Below are positions 33,428 to 42,561 of a DNA stretch of 64,000 bases, piece by piece (within the stretch, counting starts at the first letter, position 1; each line of letters opens with the position of its first letter). This DNA is from Gottfriedia sp049568075 (GTDB taxonomy: Bacteria; Bacillota; Bacilli; Bacillales; Bacillaceae_G): the NCBI GenBank assembly GCA_049568075.1, contig CP144911.1; one strand, 5' to 3'. The translations under genes were made by a program, and so were the position numbers. The notes under the pieces were generated by a model. The model had not been told where the DNA came from. It saw nothing but the letters and a program-made list of their open reading frames with translations, and did no database searches.

Positions 33428-34183
33428 TCAGTTATATTGTTGTAAAAAAGCCCTAACCGAATTTGCAATTGATTGCACATCTTTAAGTTGCTCATTTTTA
33501 AAGCTAAGTGATGTTTTCTTTTCATCTAATCCCAATGACTCTTGTAGTAAACCTGTTAAACCACGATATGAACCAGCTTTATCTACTGCTACCACCATAA
33601 ACAGTCCATCTTTATTCGGTTCGATCATACATTCAATTTCATCAAATCGCCATTCTCTTTTAGAGCTTGGAACAAACTCCCACTCTTGATAAAATCGACC
33701 ATTTTGAGCCTCCACTTCAACCTGACGTAAACGAAAGCCCAAAATTTTAAAAGCTTCTACAAAGTTTGCTAATTCTTCATGTGCATGAACCTTTAAGAAA
33801 TCAGTATCTGTTGGGTCTATACTTAAATCGATATCTAAATCAGTCTCAATCCAAACTTGGCCATGTCTTAATGTAATCGGTGTGTAAAATGGCAATTGGA
33901 ACGAAAAAGGAATTACTTTTTCTTCATTCGCTTCAATTTTCATTTTGCCGGATACACGTTCTTCATGTAATTGAATTTTAACGTTTACCTCATCGTCTCC
34001 ACTTTTCTTTTTAGCATAAGACTTTAATTTAAGCCCAATATGATTAATTTCTTGTGCAACTGAACCACCTTTAATTTCAACTACACCTTCAACATTTTTT
34101 CCTGGATATAAATCTTTCGTATGAATAATTGTATCTACCGAAGCTGCTCCAATTCCTAGTCTAGCTAGTACTTTTTTAAACAT
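33428..34183 (-). CDS. spo0M: Sporulation-control protein Spo0M
   Basis: 251 aa arrestin-like beta-sandwich protein. MFKKVLARLGIGAASVDTII, LYPGKNVEGVVEIKGG and LPFYTPITLRHGQVW are typical Spo0M sequence. Modulates entry into sporulation and cell division in Bacillus; acts in the cytoplasm. GGAGGGGATC precedes the ATG. Confidence 0.93.
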   Translation of the reverse strand: MFKKVLARLGIGAASVDTIIHTKDLYPGKNVEGVVEIKGGSVAQEINHIGLKLKSYAKKKSGDDEVNVKIQLHEERVSGKMKIEANEEKVIPFSFQLPFYTPITLRHGQVWIETDLDIDLSIDPTDTDFLKVHAHEELANFVEAFKILGFRLRQVEVEAQNGRFYQEWEFVPSSKREWRFDEIECMIEPNKDGLFMVVAVDKAGSYRGLTGLLQESLGLDEKKTSLSFKNEQLKDVQSIANSVRAFLQQYN

Positions 34184-34361
34184 CAGATCCCCTCCAAAAA
34201 AATTACTACATTTCCATTATATAGTAGATTACCATTCTTGAATAATCTAAATTTAGTAATTATTCCCTTCTATACATTATGAATAATAGATAGAATTAGT
34301 AGACAAGTTATTAGTAGGATAAGCATATTTTATAATATGAAATTAATTTTGGAGGTGTCAT

Positions 34362-34802
34362 ATGCACTTTATTTTTATTAAGAAAAAATGGTTATTAATT
34401 TGCTTTCTCCTTGTAGTGATTGGATTAAGTGGTTGGTATTACTTAACTCCAAATTCAGTTCAAACTGCAGTAGAGCAGCAGCACGTAAAAACAATAGACA
34501 TCGATATGATTACAGCTGAATTCAGTACAAAACTAGATGATGGAACGGAAATCGAAGCTTATAGATGGGATCCAGGTACGATCGTTGTTGAAAAAAACCA
34601 AAAAGTAAATTTAAAAATTCATGGAATAAACGGAAAAGAACATAGTTTCCATATCGAAGGAACAAATATCACGGGTGTAGTTGTCAAAGGTAAAACGACT
34701 GAGGTACCTTTATTCATTAAAAAAGAAGGTACATACCGATTAATTTGTGATACACATTCCCATGACGGGGCACCGATGATTGGTTATATTGTTGTAGATT
34801 AA
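34362..34802 (+). CDS. Membrane-anchored cupredoxin-domain protein
   Basis: 146 aa. One N-terminal helix (8-28) then a cupredoxin fold. Copper ligands are a His in EHSFHIEG (about 98) and the C-terminal cluster CDTHSHDGAPM (Cys near 128, His and Met after it), the C-x(n)-H-x(n)-M arrangement of type 1 copper sites. Probably an outer-face electron carrier or copper chaperone. GGAGGTGTCAT precedes the ATG. The FixH/YtkA-like lipoprotein is convergent, 120 bp away. Confidence 0.82.
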   Translation: MHFIFIKKKWLLICFLLVVIGLSGWYYLTPNSVQTAVEQQHVKTIDIDMITAEFSTKLDDGTEIEAYRWDPGTIVVEKNQKVNLKIHGINGKEHSFHIEGTNITGVVVKGKTTEVPLFIKKEGTYRLICDTHSHDGAPMIGYIVVD

Positions 34803-34865
34803 TTATTTAATAACAGAAGCTGGTAAATCAATCTGGCTAATATGAACAACTAATTTTATTTCATG

Positions 34866-34913
34866 AAAAAAGATAGTAAAAATAGTCTAGTTTACTATAT
34901 TTACTATCTTTTT
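34866..34913. terminator. Bidirectional terminator
   Basis: AAAAAGATAGTAAA / TTTACTATCTTTTT arms between the convergent cupredoxin and FixH-like genes. Confidence 0.85.
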
Positions 34914-34924
34914 CTGATTCTTGT

Positions 34925-35305
34925 TTATTTAATTGATACTTTACGTACATTTTTACCTTTTTTTAAAGTAATTTGTTTACTCCAAGTACCTTCCATTGGT
35001 AGTTCCAACCTCACTTCATATATACCTGTATTTATTTTCTTCATACTCGCTTCAACATGATGATTCATACTTTTCATTTCCACTTTAAAATTAATCGAAT
35101 CTACATCAACTTCTTTTCCATCTGAATCTACTAAATTTACTAGATACACATGTGTATGGTTTTTATTTCTTAATATTTCTTCGTTAATTGAAAATTGAAT
35201 ATGATCTAAAAAAGGGCTCGATTTAACTTCAGCCTTTTTTCCACAGCCAGAACAAACTAGTAAAATACATAACATAGTTATGAATATGTAAAAGAATTTC
35301 TTCAT
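34925..35305 (-). CDS. FixH/YtkA-like lipoprotein
   Basis: 126 aa. Signal peptide with lipobox VCSGCGKK, then a YtkA/FixH-like immunoglobulin fold: NHHVEASMKKINTGIYEV and LPMEGTWSKQITL. Family members help insert copper into oxidases or bind copper on the cell surface. AAAGGAG lies 8 bases before the ATG at 35305; the ATG at 35314 is too near it. Next to a cupredoxin. Confidence 0.75.
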   Translation of the reverse strand: MKKFFYIFITMLCILLVCSGCGKKAEVKSSPFLDHIQFSINEEILRNKNHTHVYLVNLVDSDGKEVDVDSINFKVEMKSMNHHVEASMKKINTGIYEVRLELPMEGTWSKQITLKKGKNVRKVSIK

Positions 35306-35502
35306 TAACATCACTCCTTTTTAGATAAAATTCTCACCCCTACTTTACTTAAAAAGGTTCATTAAATTTGTGATAAAATGTGAAAGCATAAATTAAAAAT
35401 AAAATTATTGTAATCTCATCATACAATTAAGCTTTTTCAACATATAATTGAACGTTATAACTCAATAAACTAAGGATCCTACATAGGGAGGAGTTTAACT
35501 TA

Positions 35503-35967
35503 ATGTTCTTAGAATGGGCTAGCATTGTCTTAACTGTTTTACTTTCATCATATGTCATCTTAATCGCAAATAGAAAAAAAGAAAAACTTTCTTGTACAGC
35601 TGGAAAAATGATCAGTATGACCAATTCAATGATGACAAGTGTCACCGTGGGTACAATCTTTGGTATTTTTTTTCGGAATACAGATTTAACAATCCCTACA
35701 ATTATTTCAATGACTGCAGGCATATTAATAGGATACTTAACGGGTAAACCTTTATCATTAATGGCTGTACTAGAAGGTATAACTGCTGGAATTATGGGTG
35801 GAATGATGGGAGCAATGCTTGGTATAATGCTACAGGAAACTTATTTAAACATTTTAATCTATTTTATAGATGTTGTTTTTGTATTAGTTACAATCCTATT
35901 AATTAAAGTGATTGATCTAGAAGTAAGCAAATTCAATAAAAATGAAAAATCTATCCAATCAATTTGA
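35503..35967 (+). CDS. Gly/Met-rich multi-pass membrane protein
   Basis: 154 aa with four helices and a glycine-zipper stretch GITAGIMGGMMGAMLGIMLQ. Several Met (MISMTNSMMTS, IMGGMMGAML) may be copper ligands in this neighbourhood, but that is speculation. GGGAGGAG precedes the ATG. Divergent from the FixH-like gene. No family name assigned. Confidence 0.6.
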   Translation: MFLEWASIVLTVLLSSYVILIANRKKEKLSCTAGKMISMTNSMMTSVTVGTIFGIFFRNTDLTIPTIISMTAGILIGYLTGKPLSLMAVLEGITAGIMGGMMGAMLGIMLQETYLNILIYFIDVVFVLVTILLIKVIDLEVSKFNKNEKSIQSI

Positions 35968-35975
35968 TCATTAAA

Positions 35976-36007
35976 ATAGCCTACCTCTTTTAAATTAGGT
36001 AGGCTAT
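35976..36007 (+). terminator. Terminator of the Gly/Met-rich membrane gene
   Basis: ATAGCCTACCT / AGGTAGGCTAT perfect 11-bp stem; the T-run is weak (CATATTTT). Confidence 0.7.
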
Positions 36008-36165
36008 CATATTTTAGTAAAAAAAAATAAAATACGATCCAAATGAGCTGTATCGCATAGTAATTGAAATTCAAACTCTTTTTCTTCACCAAAATTTATT
36101 TCTTTTGAATCATCCTCTTCAATAATTACCGTATCTCAGAGTCTTTTTAAATGAATTGATAACAA
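36007..36165 (-). pseudogene. Short gene interrupted by an in-frame TGA
   Basis: GGAGG and a TTG 7 bases later open a frame that reads MLSIHLKRL, then TGA, then DTVIIEEDDSKEINFGEEKE and a hydrophobic end. Without the TGA it would be a ~52-residue protein. Either a recent nonsense mutation (TGG to TGA) or chance. Unknown family. Confidence 0.3.
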
Positions 36166-36189
36166 CTTTAATCCTCCAGCTTTAGTAAA

Positions 36190-36342
36190 TTATTCATTAC
36201 CTTGTTTTTCTTCTCTACGTTCATATAATATCCCTGCGATTAAGGCAAGTAAAACATTTGTTATTAACAATGGACTAAATCCAGAACCACAAACTACTGA
36301 TAAAAAAAACGCAATAATAACGAAAAGGACTGGCAAATTCAT
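36190..36342 (-). CDS. 50-residue membrane protein
   Basis: MNLPVLFVIIAFFLSVVCGS followed by a second hydrophobic stretch and a charged tail YERREEKQGNE. AAGGAGAATACAAA precedes the ATG. Two short membrane helices; function unknown. Too short for the usual length cut-off. Confidence 0.65.
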   Translation of the reverse strand: MNLPVLFVIIAFFLSVVCGSGFSPLLITNVLLALIAGILYERREEKQGNE

Positions 36343-36444
36343 TTTGTATTCTCCTTAAATGAAAAGTTAAATAATGTTGGACATATTTAAGACTATTTTA
36401 TATTAAAATTATTTTACCATGAATTAACTATTTTCTAACAATTC

Positions 36445-36478
36445 AAAAAAAAAAAAAAAACGATTCATTTGAATCGCT
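36445..36478 (-). terminator. Terminator with a 16-T tail
   Basis: Minus-strand GCGATTCA-AA-TGAATCG hairpin followed by sixteen T, the longest homopolymer in the window. Ends the hydrolase/NIPSNAP transcript. About 150 bp beyond it to 36634 hold nothing I recognise. Confidence 0.85.
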
Positions 36479-36634
36479 TTGTAGTGATTATTGGTTGATT
36501 ATTTCTAAATTTCTTGTTTTACTTCAAATCGATTATCAATTCTACTTGCCCCCAGACATTTCTATTATATCTGAACGATTCTCGTTTTGAACAAATATGA
36601 CTACTCAGTTATCATTTATAATAACCTACTCACT

Positions 36635-36973
36635 CTAAACATTGTGTTTAGGAAGTTGATATGTTCCAATTGGTGAAGTTGAAGTAAGAAATTCTTGATG
36701 ACTTTCTATAAATAATTTACCTATCTGAGCCCTTTTTTCTATTGCTTTTAGATGAAGCTCAGATTCCTTTATCATCATTTCAATCTGCTCATACTGTTCA
36801 ATACTTTCATATTGCCAAATCGCTTCAATTTTATCATTCGATTCGTTTACCCACCTGCCAATCAATTTAGCGCCATGCTTAATTTGATTCGGATATAAAT
36901 ATTGATGAAAAAAATCATTAAATTGTAATAATTTTTCTGGGTTTATTTTATAAGACTTCTTTCTATAGATCAT
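36635..36973 (-). CDS. NIPSNAP family protein
   Basis: 112 aa ferredoxin-like fold. MIYRKKSYKINPEKLLQFND and PNQIKHGAKLIGRW fit the NIPSNAP pattern. The ATG at 36973 matches the usual family start; the ATG at 36991 has no binding site. It follows the alpha/beta hydrolase gene closely and is probably cotranscribed. Role unknown. Confidence 0.78.
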   Translation of the reverse strand: MIYRKKSYKINPEKLLQFNDFFHQYLYPNQIKHGAKLIGRWVNESNDKIEAIWQYESIEQYEQIEMMIKESELHLKAIEKRAQIGKLFIESHQEFLTSTSPIGTYQLPKHNV

Positions 36974-37000
36974 TTTTATTTTCCACTCCATAAAGTGAAT

Positions 37001-37852
37001 TTAGACAAGCGTTTTTTTAATAAATTGATTTACTTCCTTAAAAAAAAGTTCCTTCTCTTCTAAAAATGGATAATGATTACTTTCATTTAAAATGACTAAT
37101 TTCGATTTTTCTATTCCTTCAGCCATTTCTTCTGAATATTCGATTGGACATTGTACATCATGTTTGCCACAAATGATTAAAGTTGGACAACTTATTAAAG
37201 CTAACTTTTTTGTTACATCGTAAATTTGATATTCCCTATTAAAATAATTAAGTCGAATTGCAGACATTTTTTTAGAGATTGGTAAATTAAAATAGTCATG
37301 GTATCGTTCAGGTTTATGTAAAGATAGCTTTGTTCGCTCAATTGATAGCGCTTTTCTTTCTTCATTAGACACTTCATTACTTTTTAATCTTTCAATTAAT
37401 TCTTGCATGTTATTAAATTGCGGATGAGCCCGGTTATAAATACAGTTTTTTGAAAATGTTGCATAGTCTCTTGCTGCAGCCCCAACGATAATATTATGAT
37501 TTAAAGAATTTGAAAAATAGATCGCATAAATGATTCCAAGCATTCCACCGGTAGAATGTCCAGCAAAATTCCAGGATGAATAGCCTAACGTTTCCCTAAT
37601 GTCTTCTAAATCAAAAATCGTTTCTAACATACTTAATTCATAAGGAAAATGTGCTTTTTCGGAATTACCTGTTTCTCTTAAGTTTATTAAAATAACTTTA
37701 AATAATTTAGTAAATGAATTGGCAAAATAATCTCCAGTATCATTAAACTCAGAGTAATTATGTGTGACACATAAAGGCTCTCCCTCACCTTTACAAAATA
37801 CTTCAAATGTACCTCGTTTCGTATTAATTAGTCTCCGTTCCCATTTCTCCAT
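37001..37852 (-). CDS. Alpha/beta hydrolase
   Basis: 283 aa. Nucleophile elbow GHSTGG, acid in CGKHDVQCP and catalytic His in ESNHYPFLEE; oxyanion part near CVTHNYSEF differs from the usual HGG. The cap is helical. AGAGGT lies 9 bases before the ATG at 37852, chosen over 37879. Substrate unknown; cotranscribed with the NIPSNAP gene. Confidence 0.82.
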   Translation of the reverse strand: MEKWERRLINTKRGTFEVFCKGEGEPLCVTHNYSEFNDTGDYFANSFTKLFKVILINLRETGNSEKAHFPYELSMLETIFDLEDIRETLGYSSWNFAGHSTGGMLGIIYAIYFSNSLNHNIIVGAAARDYATFSKNCIYNRAHPQFNNMQELIERLKSNEVSNEERKALSIERTKLSLHKPERYHDYFNLPISKKMSAIRLNYFNREYQIYDVTKKLALISCPTLIICGKHDVQCPIEYSEEMAEGIEKSKLVILNESNHYPFLEEKELFFKEVNQFIKKTLV

Positions 37853-37969
37853 AGCGTAAAAACCTCTATTTTTTGACATACTCTACTATTTCTTGAAAAT
37901 AGGTACTAATTCCTATCATTTAAAAAATTGTTCACATATTATTCAAAATTAATAATACGGAAAATTCAG

Positions 37970-38434
37970 TTATCTCTGAACAATATAATACCAAACTGCT
38001 TCTTCTCCAAAGTAGTCACCAGTTGGATTAAATCCGGATTGCTTATATAAATTCATAGCTAATTTATTATCCTTATGAACTGTTAAGCGAATTTCATTGC
38101 ATTGCTGAAATTTATTCATTATCCATTTTATCATTTCAGCAAATGCTAATTTACCATAACCTTTACCCTGAAACTGTTTATCAATTAAAAACCCATTTAT
38201 CCAATAACTATTTGTTGTATGTTCTTCATAAGCATGCATAATAAATCCGACCATTTTCTGATCATCATAAATTGCAAATGGGATATATTCCACATTTTCG
38301 CCATCTGGTTTTATATATACTTTTGCAATGGATACTGCAACTGAAGGAACAAAATTCAATTGTTCACTATCTATATCAAGTTTTAAAGCTTCTTCCCAAT
38401 TTTCTCTTGTTACGAATTCTAAATGAATAGTCAT
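37970..38434 (-). CDS. GNAT family N-acetyltransferase
   Basis: 154 aa. Acetyl-CoA loop DKQFQGKGYGKLAFAEMI (QGKGYG) and C-terminal AMNLYKQSGFNPTGDYFGEE, a pattern close to spermidine acetyltransferases of the BltD kind. GGGAGGCTATCG precedes the ATG at 38434. Substrate not certain. Confidence 0.85.
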   Translation of the reverse strand: MTIHLEFVTRENWEEALKLDIDSEQLNFVPSVAVSIAKVYIKPDGENVEYIPFAIYDDQKMVGFIMHAYEEHTTNSYWINGFLIDKQFQGKGYGKLAFAEMIKWIMNKFQQCNEIRLTVHKDNKLAMNLYKQSGFNPTGDYFGEEAVWYYIVQR

Positions 38435-38651
38435 CGATAGCCTCCCTTTCACCTTAAATTTAAACCCCTTATATCATATCACTTTCTTTACAAAATTCAG
38501 AAATTTCCAAAATTACGGTAAATGAAATTTTTAATTAAAAGCGAATATTTTTTAGTCTTTAGGCAATAACAACCTTGAAAAGCAATTTTTCATATTTACT
38601 ACCTAATTTTTATTTAGCTAGTACATTTAATATATATGAAAGGAAATTATT

Positions 38652-39479
38652 ATGAAAAAAATTGTTATTATTCTCTCTATCTTATTTGCATTTGCATTTG
38701 GTTCATTGGCTGGCATTGGTTTTAGTAAAGCTGAATTTGCAAGAAGCACACAAGAACATAATGTTATGTCTACTAATTGGTTTCAATCCTCTGCGGAAAA
38801 TAAAGCTTTGCAAATTCAAATTTATAATCAAGCAAAAGAAGAGCTTGCTGAAACAATGGTTAAAAAGAAAGCAAGTGATAAATTAAATAAAAAGGCAAAA
38901 CCAGCCGCAGTAGTTTTAGACATTGATGAAACAATCCTTGATAATTCCCCTGATACTGCTTGGTCCATTAAAAATAATACTTCCTACCCACAAGGCTGGG
39001 ATGAATGGATCCATATGGCAAAAGCTAATTTAATCCCAGGTGCAAAAGATTTCTTGCTCGCAGCGAAAAAAATGAATGTGGATGTTTTTTATCTTACAAA
39101 TCGTCCTGAAAAAACACGAGATGACACAATTAAAAATTTGAATTTACATGGATTACCGAATGTTGACTCAAAACATTTATTTTTAAAAACAGATATAGCT
39201 CAAAAAGGACCACGACAAGCAGAGATTGCAAAAACTCATGAAATTGTTATGTTAGTAGGCGATAATTCAAACGATTTATCAGATATTTTTTATAAAGCGG
39301 ATTTGAAAACTCGAAAAGATAATGTCGATAAAATTGCAAAGGACCTAGGTATAAAGTATATCCAATTACCAAATCCGATGTATGGAGACTGGGAAGATGC
39401 GATCTATCATTACAAAATGTCAAAAACTCCAGATGAAAAAGCAGTCGATCGTTATAAGGCATTACAGCCAATGAAATAG
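38652..39479 (+). CDS. Secreted HAD acid phosphatase / 5'-nucleotidase, e(P4) type
   Basis: 275 aa. N-terminal signal or anchor helix without a lipobox, then a class B/C HAD phosphatase: nucleophile DIDETILDNSP, FYLTNRPE (motif II), K in KTDIAQKGPR and VGDNSNDLSD (motif IV). Removes phosphate from nucleotides outside the cell. GAAAGGAAATT precedes the ATG. Monocistronic. Confidence 0.88.
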   Translation: MKKIVIILSILFAFAFGSLAGIGFSKAEFARSTQEHNVMSTNWFQSSAENKALQIQIYNQAKEELAETMVKKKASDKLNKKAKPAAVVLDIDETILDNSPDTAWSIKNNTSYPQGWDEWIHMAKANLIPGAKDFLLAAKKMNVDVFYLTNRPEKTRDDTIKNLNLHGLPNVDSKHLFLKTDIAQKGPRQAEIAKTHEIVMLVGDNSNDLSDIFYKADLKTRKDNVDKIAKDLGIKYIQLPNPMYGDWEDAIYHYKMSKTPDEKAVDRYKALQPMK

Positions 39480-39488
39480 ATAGCTTCC

Positions 39489-39530
39489 TAAGGTTAGATG
39501 AGTTAGTTTTAACTTATCTGACCTTTTTTC
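39489..39530 (+). terminator. Terminator of the phosphatase gene
   Basis: AAGGTTAGATGAGTTA / TAACTTATCTGACCTT stem with two mismatches, then a T-run. Confidence 0.85.
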
Positions 39531-39954
39531 TTTATTAAAAATCCAACATTCGATTGGATAATTACTATTTTCATATGATTAAATCATATCATTTCTTGTA
39601 TTATTTAACTCTAACATATCCCCCTTTTTATCAATACTACGGTTTTTCAATACATTTAAATTCGACAATACTCCCGAATTACCACAATTAATATGCCCTA
39701 AAATTTTTTTTCAAAATTTTCTTTAAACATTAGTCTGATAGACTTTGATTTAAGCAGGAAAATGCCAACACAATGAGGAATTTATTCTAAAAACAGATAT
39801 TTTGTCTACGGATATTGTAGCCTTGATTCAACAATCTTAATTTTAGTGTTTTTTCTTTTCTACAAAAATGATTTGCGAAATTTGTTCAAAGCAATGATTT
39901 CACCAATTTTTCCTAGGATTTGTATTAATGAAATATACAAGGAGATGTGACAAA
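39531..39954. other. AT-rich spacer, no gene seen
   Basis: About 420 bp before the prolyl hydroxylase. No open frame with a binding site except AAGGAG just before 39955. Confidence 0.3.
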
Positions 39955-40602
39955 ATGTTAGAAGTAGGAAATTTAAAGGAAACCGAACAAACCATTTTTA
40001 ATCATACTGGCCCGATTATCCAAACAATTGATCGCGAGATTGAGATACTTTCTCGGAAAGAGGAACCGTTAGTTGTCTTACTTGATAATGTTTTAAGTGA
40101 TGAAGAATGTGACGAGCTAATAAACCATGCAAAATTACGTATGAAACGGTCAAAAATTGGGTTAACTCCTGTGGAAAATGAGATGCGAACAAGTAGTGGT
40201 ATGTTTTTTGAGGAAAGTGAAACGGAACTGATCAAACGCATTGAAAAACGAGTCGAAACGATTATGAATATTCCAATCGAACATGCAGAACCATTACAAA
40301 TTCTTCATTACGAGCCTGGTCAGCAGTATAAACCGCATTTCGATTACTTTTCTAATCATCGGACAAATAATAATAGAATCAGTACACTTATTCTCTATTT
40401 AAATGATGTGGAAGAAGGCGGAGAAACGATTTTTCCTACACTTAATTATTCTGTTACCGCCAAAAAAGGCACTGCTTTATACTTCGAATATTTTTATCAG
40501 GACGAAGCAATCAATGAACTAACGATTCATGCAGGTAGTCCTGTTATTAGCGGAGAAAAATGGGTTGCGACTCAGTGGATGAGACGACAACGTATTCGTT
40601 AG
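39955..40602 (+). CDS. 2OG-Fe(II) oxygenase, prolyl 4-hydroxylase type
   Basis: 215 aa. Iron ligands HFD in KPHFDYFSNH and the distal His in IHAGSPV; the 2-oxoglutarate-binding Lys is in GEKWVATQW. RTSSGMFF and GGETIFP are prolyl 4-hydroxylase marks, as in the Bacillus enzyme acting on collagen-like or EF-Tu peptides. AAGGAG lies 9 bases before the ATG at 39955. Substrate unproved; the PGF-repeat protein at 50900 is a conceivable one. Confidence 0.87.
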   Translation: MLEVGNLKETEQTIFNHTGPIIQTIDREIEILSRKEEPLVVLLDNVLSDEECDELINHAKLRMKRSKIGLTPVENEMRTSSGMFFEESETELIKRIEKRVETIMNIPIEHAEPLQILHYEPGQQYKPHFDYFSNHRTNNNRISTLILYLNDVEEGGETIFPTLNYSVTAKKGTALYFEYFYQDEAINELTIHAGSPVISGEKWVATQWMRRQRIR

Positions 40603-40734
40603 TATTAAAAAAATAAATAGGTTTTAAAGTTAATATTTTGTATATTTAGGACCTTATATTTCAGATAATTCTAATAATATTTGGTCCTATTTTATGTATA
40701 CTGTATTCATTATTGTTTTTCCAGTAGCCATATA

Positions 40735-41015
40735 CACTCTATGAGGTACTATAGTTCACTTTTTTTCTTTTTAACTTCCTCATGAACACTCTATGAGGTA
40801 CTATAGCACTCATTTTTCCTTTTTAACTTCCTCATGAACCCTTTATGAGGTACTATAAATCACTTTTTTTCTTTTTTACTTCCTCATGAACCCCTTATGA
40901 GGTACTATAAATCATTTTTTTCCTTTTTTACTTCCTCATGAATCGCCCATGAGTTACTATAATTCTATTTTTTTCTTATTTTACTAGCCCATAAACACCT
41001 CATGAGTTACTACAA
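40735..41015. repeat. Six-copy 52-bp tandem repeat with a hairpin in each unit
   Basis: ATGAGGTACTATA (last two ATGAGTTACTA) recurs at 40741, 40793, 40845, 40897, 40949 and 41002: four exact 52-bp steps and one of 53. Each unit has CCTCATGA...ATGAGG arms around a variable ~8-base loop, then a pyrimidine-rich tract such as CACTTTTTTTCTTTTT. The last unit is the most degenerate. It fills the spacer between a + gene and a - pseudogene and encodes nothing. Confidence 0.85.
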
Positions 41016-41066
41016 ACATTATCCCCAAAATTCCCCGACTCATTAACGCTAACGGAAATCACCATC

Positions 41067-41097
41067 AAAAAAACGCAAGGTATCGACCTTACGTTTC
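41067..41097 (-). terminator. Terminator of the pip pseudogene
   Basis: AAACGTAAGGTCGA / TACCTTGCGTTT stem followed by seven T on the minus strand. Confidence 0.85.
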
Positions 41098-41110
41098 ACA
41101 AATCATTTGT

Positions 41111-41979
41111 TTATTCAACTTCCTTCAAAAAGCCTTCAACTACTCGAATATACTCTTCTGGCTCTTCTATGTACGGCATATGTGCACTTTGCTCAAAAAC
41201 GTGGAATTTTGAATTAGGCGTTAGCTCGCTGAAATATTCAGTTGATTTAGGTGTTGCTTCATCGTATCTACCACAAGTGTACATTGTAGGGATTTGGATG
41301 TCTTTTAATTTTGAAGTGCAGTCAAAATCCTTTAAGTTTCCAGTTACATGAAACTCGGATGGTCCCCACATAATATTGTATACTTCTGGATTTCTGTAGT
41401 GTTTTCCTTTTTTAAGGAATTCTGGATATGGGTCTAATCTGCAAACAAAATGTTTGTTAAATACAGCGTTGGCATTTTTGTATTCCTCTGAATCTGTTGT
41501 ACCATTTTCCTCGCACTTTATTAATGTTTCTTGTACATCAAGCGGGAGTAGTTTTCGATTTCGATCTTGATCCTCAGCCCATAATGGGGCACTTAAACAA
41601 GGGCTTGAAAAGATTATACTTTTCACTCCAACTGGTCTCGATAAATAATAAGCAGCAGCAAGTGTTGTACCCCATGAATGACCAAGTATATGAAACTTAT
41701 CAAGCGATAGAGCTTCTCGGATTTGACTAATTCTTCCACGAATCTATCAATATTCCATAAAGTAGTATCTGTTGGACGGTCAGACTTTCCACAGCCTAAC
41801 TGATCATAAAAAATAACTGGGCGATCTTCTGCTAATACGTGTAGACCTTGCATGGAATAATGCGATGATCCAGGCCCTCCATGTAAAACAACAAGAGGGA
41901 TTTTAGATGAATTTTTATTATGAAACTGATACCACACTTTCCCGCCTGTTACTTCAATAAAACCCTCAATCACATTCAT
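41111..41979 (-). pseudogene. Proline iminopeptidase-family hydrolase, frameshifted
   Basis: The N-terminal frame (from 41979) reads VVLHGGPGSSHYSMQGLH and FYDQLGCGKSDRP up to RFVEELV. A second frame continues QIREALSLDKFHILGHSWGT with the nucleophile Ser and goes on through CGRYDEATP and SAHMPYIEEPE (acid and His) to the stop at 41111. Loss of one base near 41725 explains the break, so the peptide split is a mutation, not two genes. Everything else looks intact, so the change is recent or a sequencing error. Confidence 0.85.
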
Positions 41980-42021
41980 TTATTTCTCTCCTTTTCATTC
42001 AAACAGTAAATTAATACCCAT

Positions 42022-42261
42022 TCAACCATTGTTTTTTTTAATAATATAAGCAAGTGCTAATGGAATCATTGGAAGAAATGCAACCAACTTAAACCAACTC
42101 TCTACGCCACCAAAATATAGTGTTGGTAGTATTAATGCAACTCCGCTTAATATTAATGTTTTCCAGGATTTTTTCCATAGTCCTAAAACTAAAAGAATAA
42201 ATCCAGAACTAATTAACAACCAAAAGATTAAACCTACCCAATAGAATCCAGCATGTTCCAC
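42022..42261 (-). CDS. Small three-helix membrane protein
   Basis: 79 aa, almost wholly hydrophobic, with short basic turns WKKSWK and IIKKNNG. GTG start after AGGGTG. It precedes the pip pseudogene with a 42-bp gap and may be cotranscribed. Function unknown. Confidence 0.55.
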   Translation of the reverse strand: MEHAGFYWVGLIFWLLISSGFILLVLGLWKKSWKTLILSGVALILPTLYFGGVESWFKLVAFLPMIPLALAYIIKKNNG

Positions 42262-42561
42262 TAATTCACACCCTAGTCAGTTTTATGTATTACAGGATAA
42301 AATTTAAAGATGATTCCGATAAAAAAATAAACGATAGGTATTATTTCATATTTAAACTTGGAAATTCTATATTTATCTGAATTTTACCACATTTCTATTT
42401 TAAATAGAAAAACAATATGTAGTTACAAGTTAAGGTGATTAAAAATAGTTATTTTTACTTAAACAGCCTTATTCAAAGAAATTGCGTAAAAGTCATGAAA
42501 TATTATGAGATGAAATAATATAGGAAAGTAAGGCATTTAAAAGCCAATGGGGGCGATTTTA

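Noticed and set aside
39247..39471. Minus-strand 74-codon frame
   Set aside because: Shadow of the acid phosphatase gene; no start signal.
40735..41015. Possible CRISPR array
   Set aside because: The 52-bp period is one continuous repeat with no spacers of independent sequence, and no cas gene is near.
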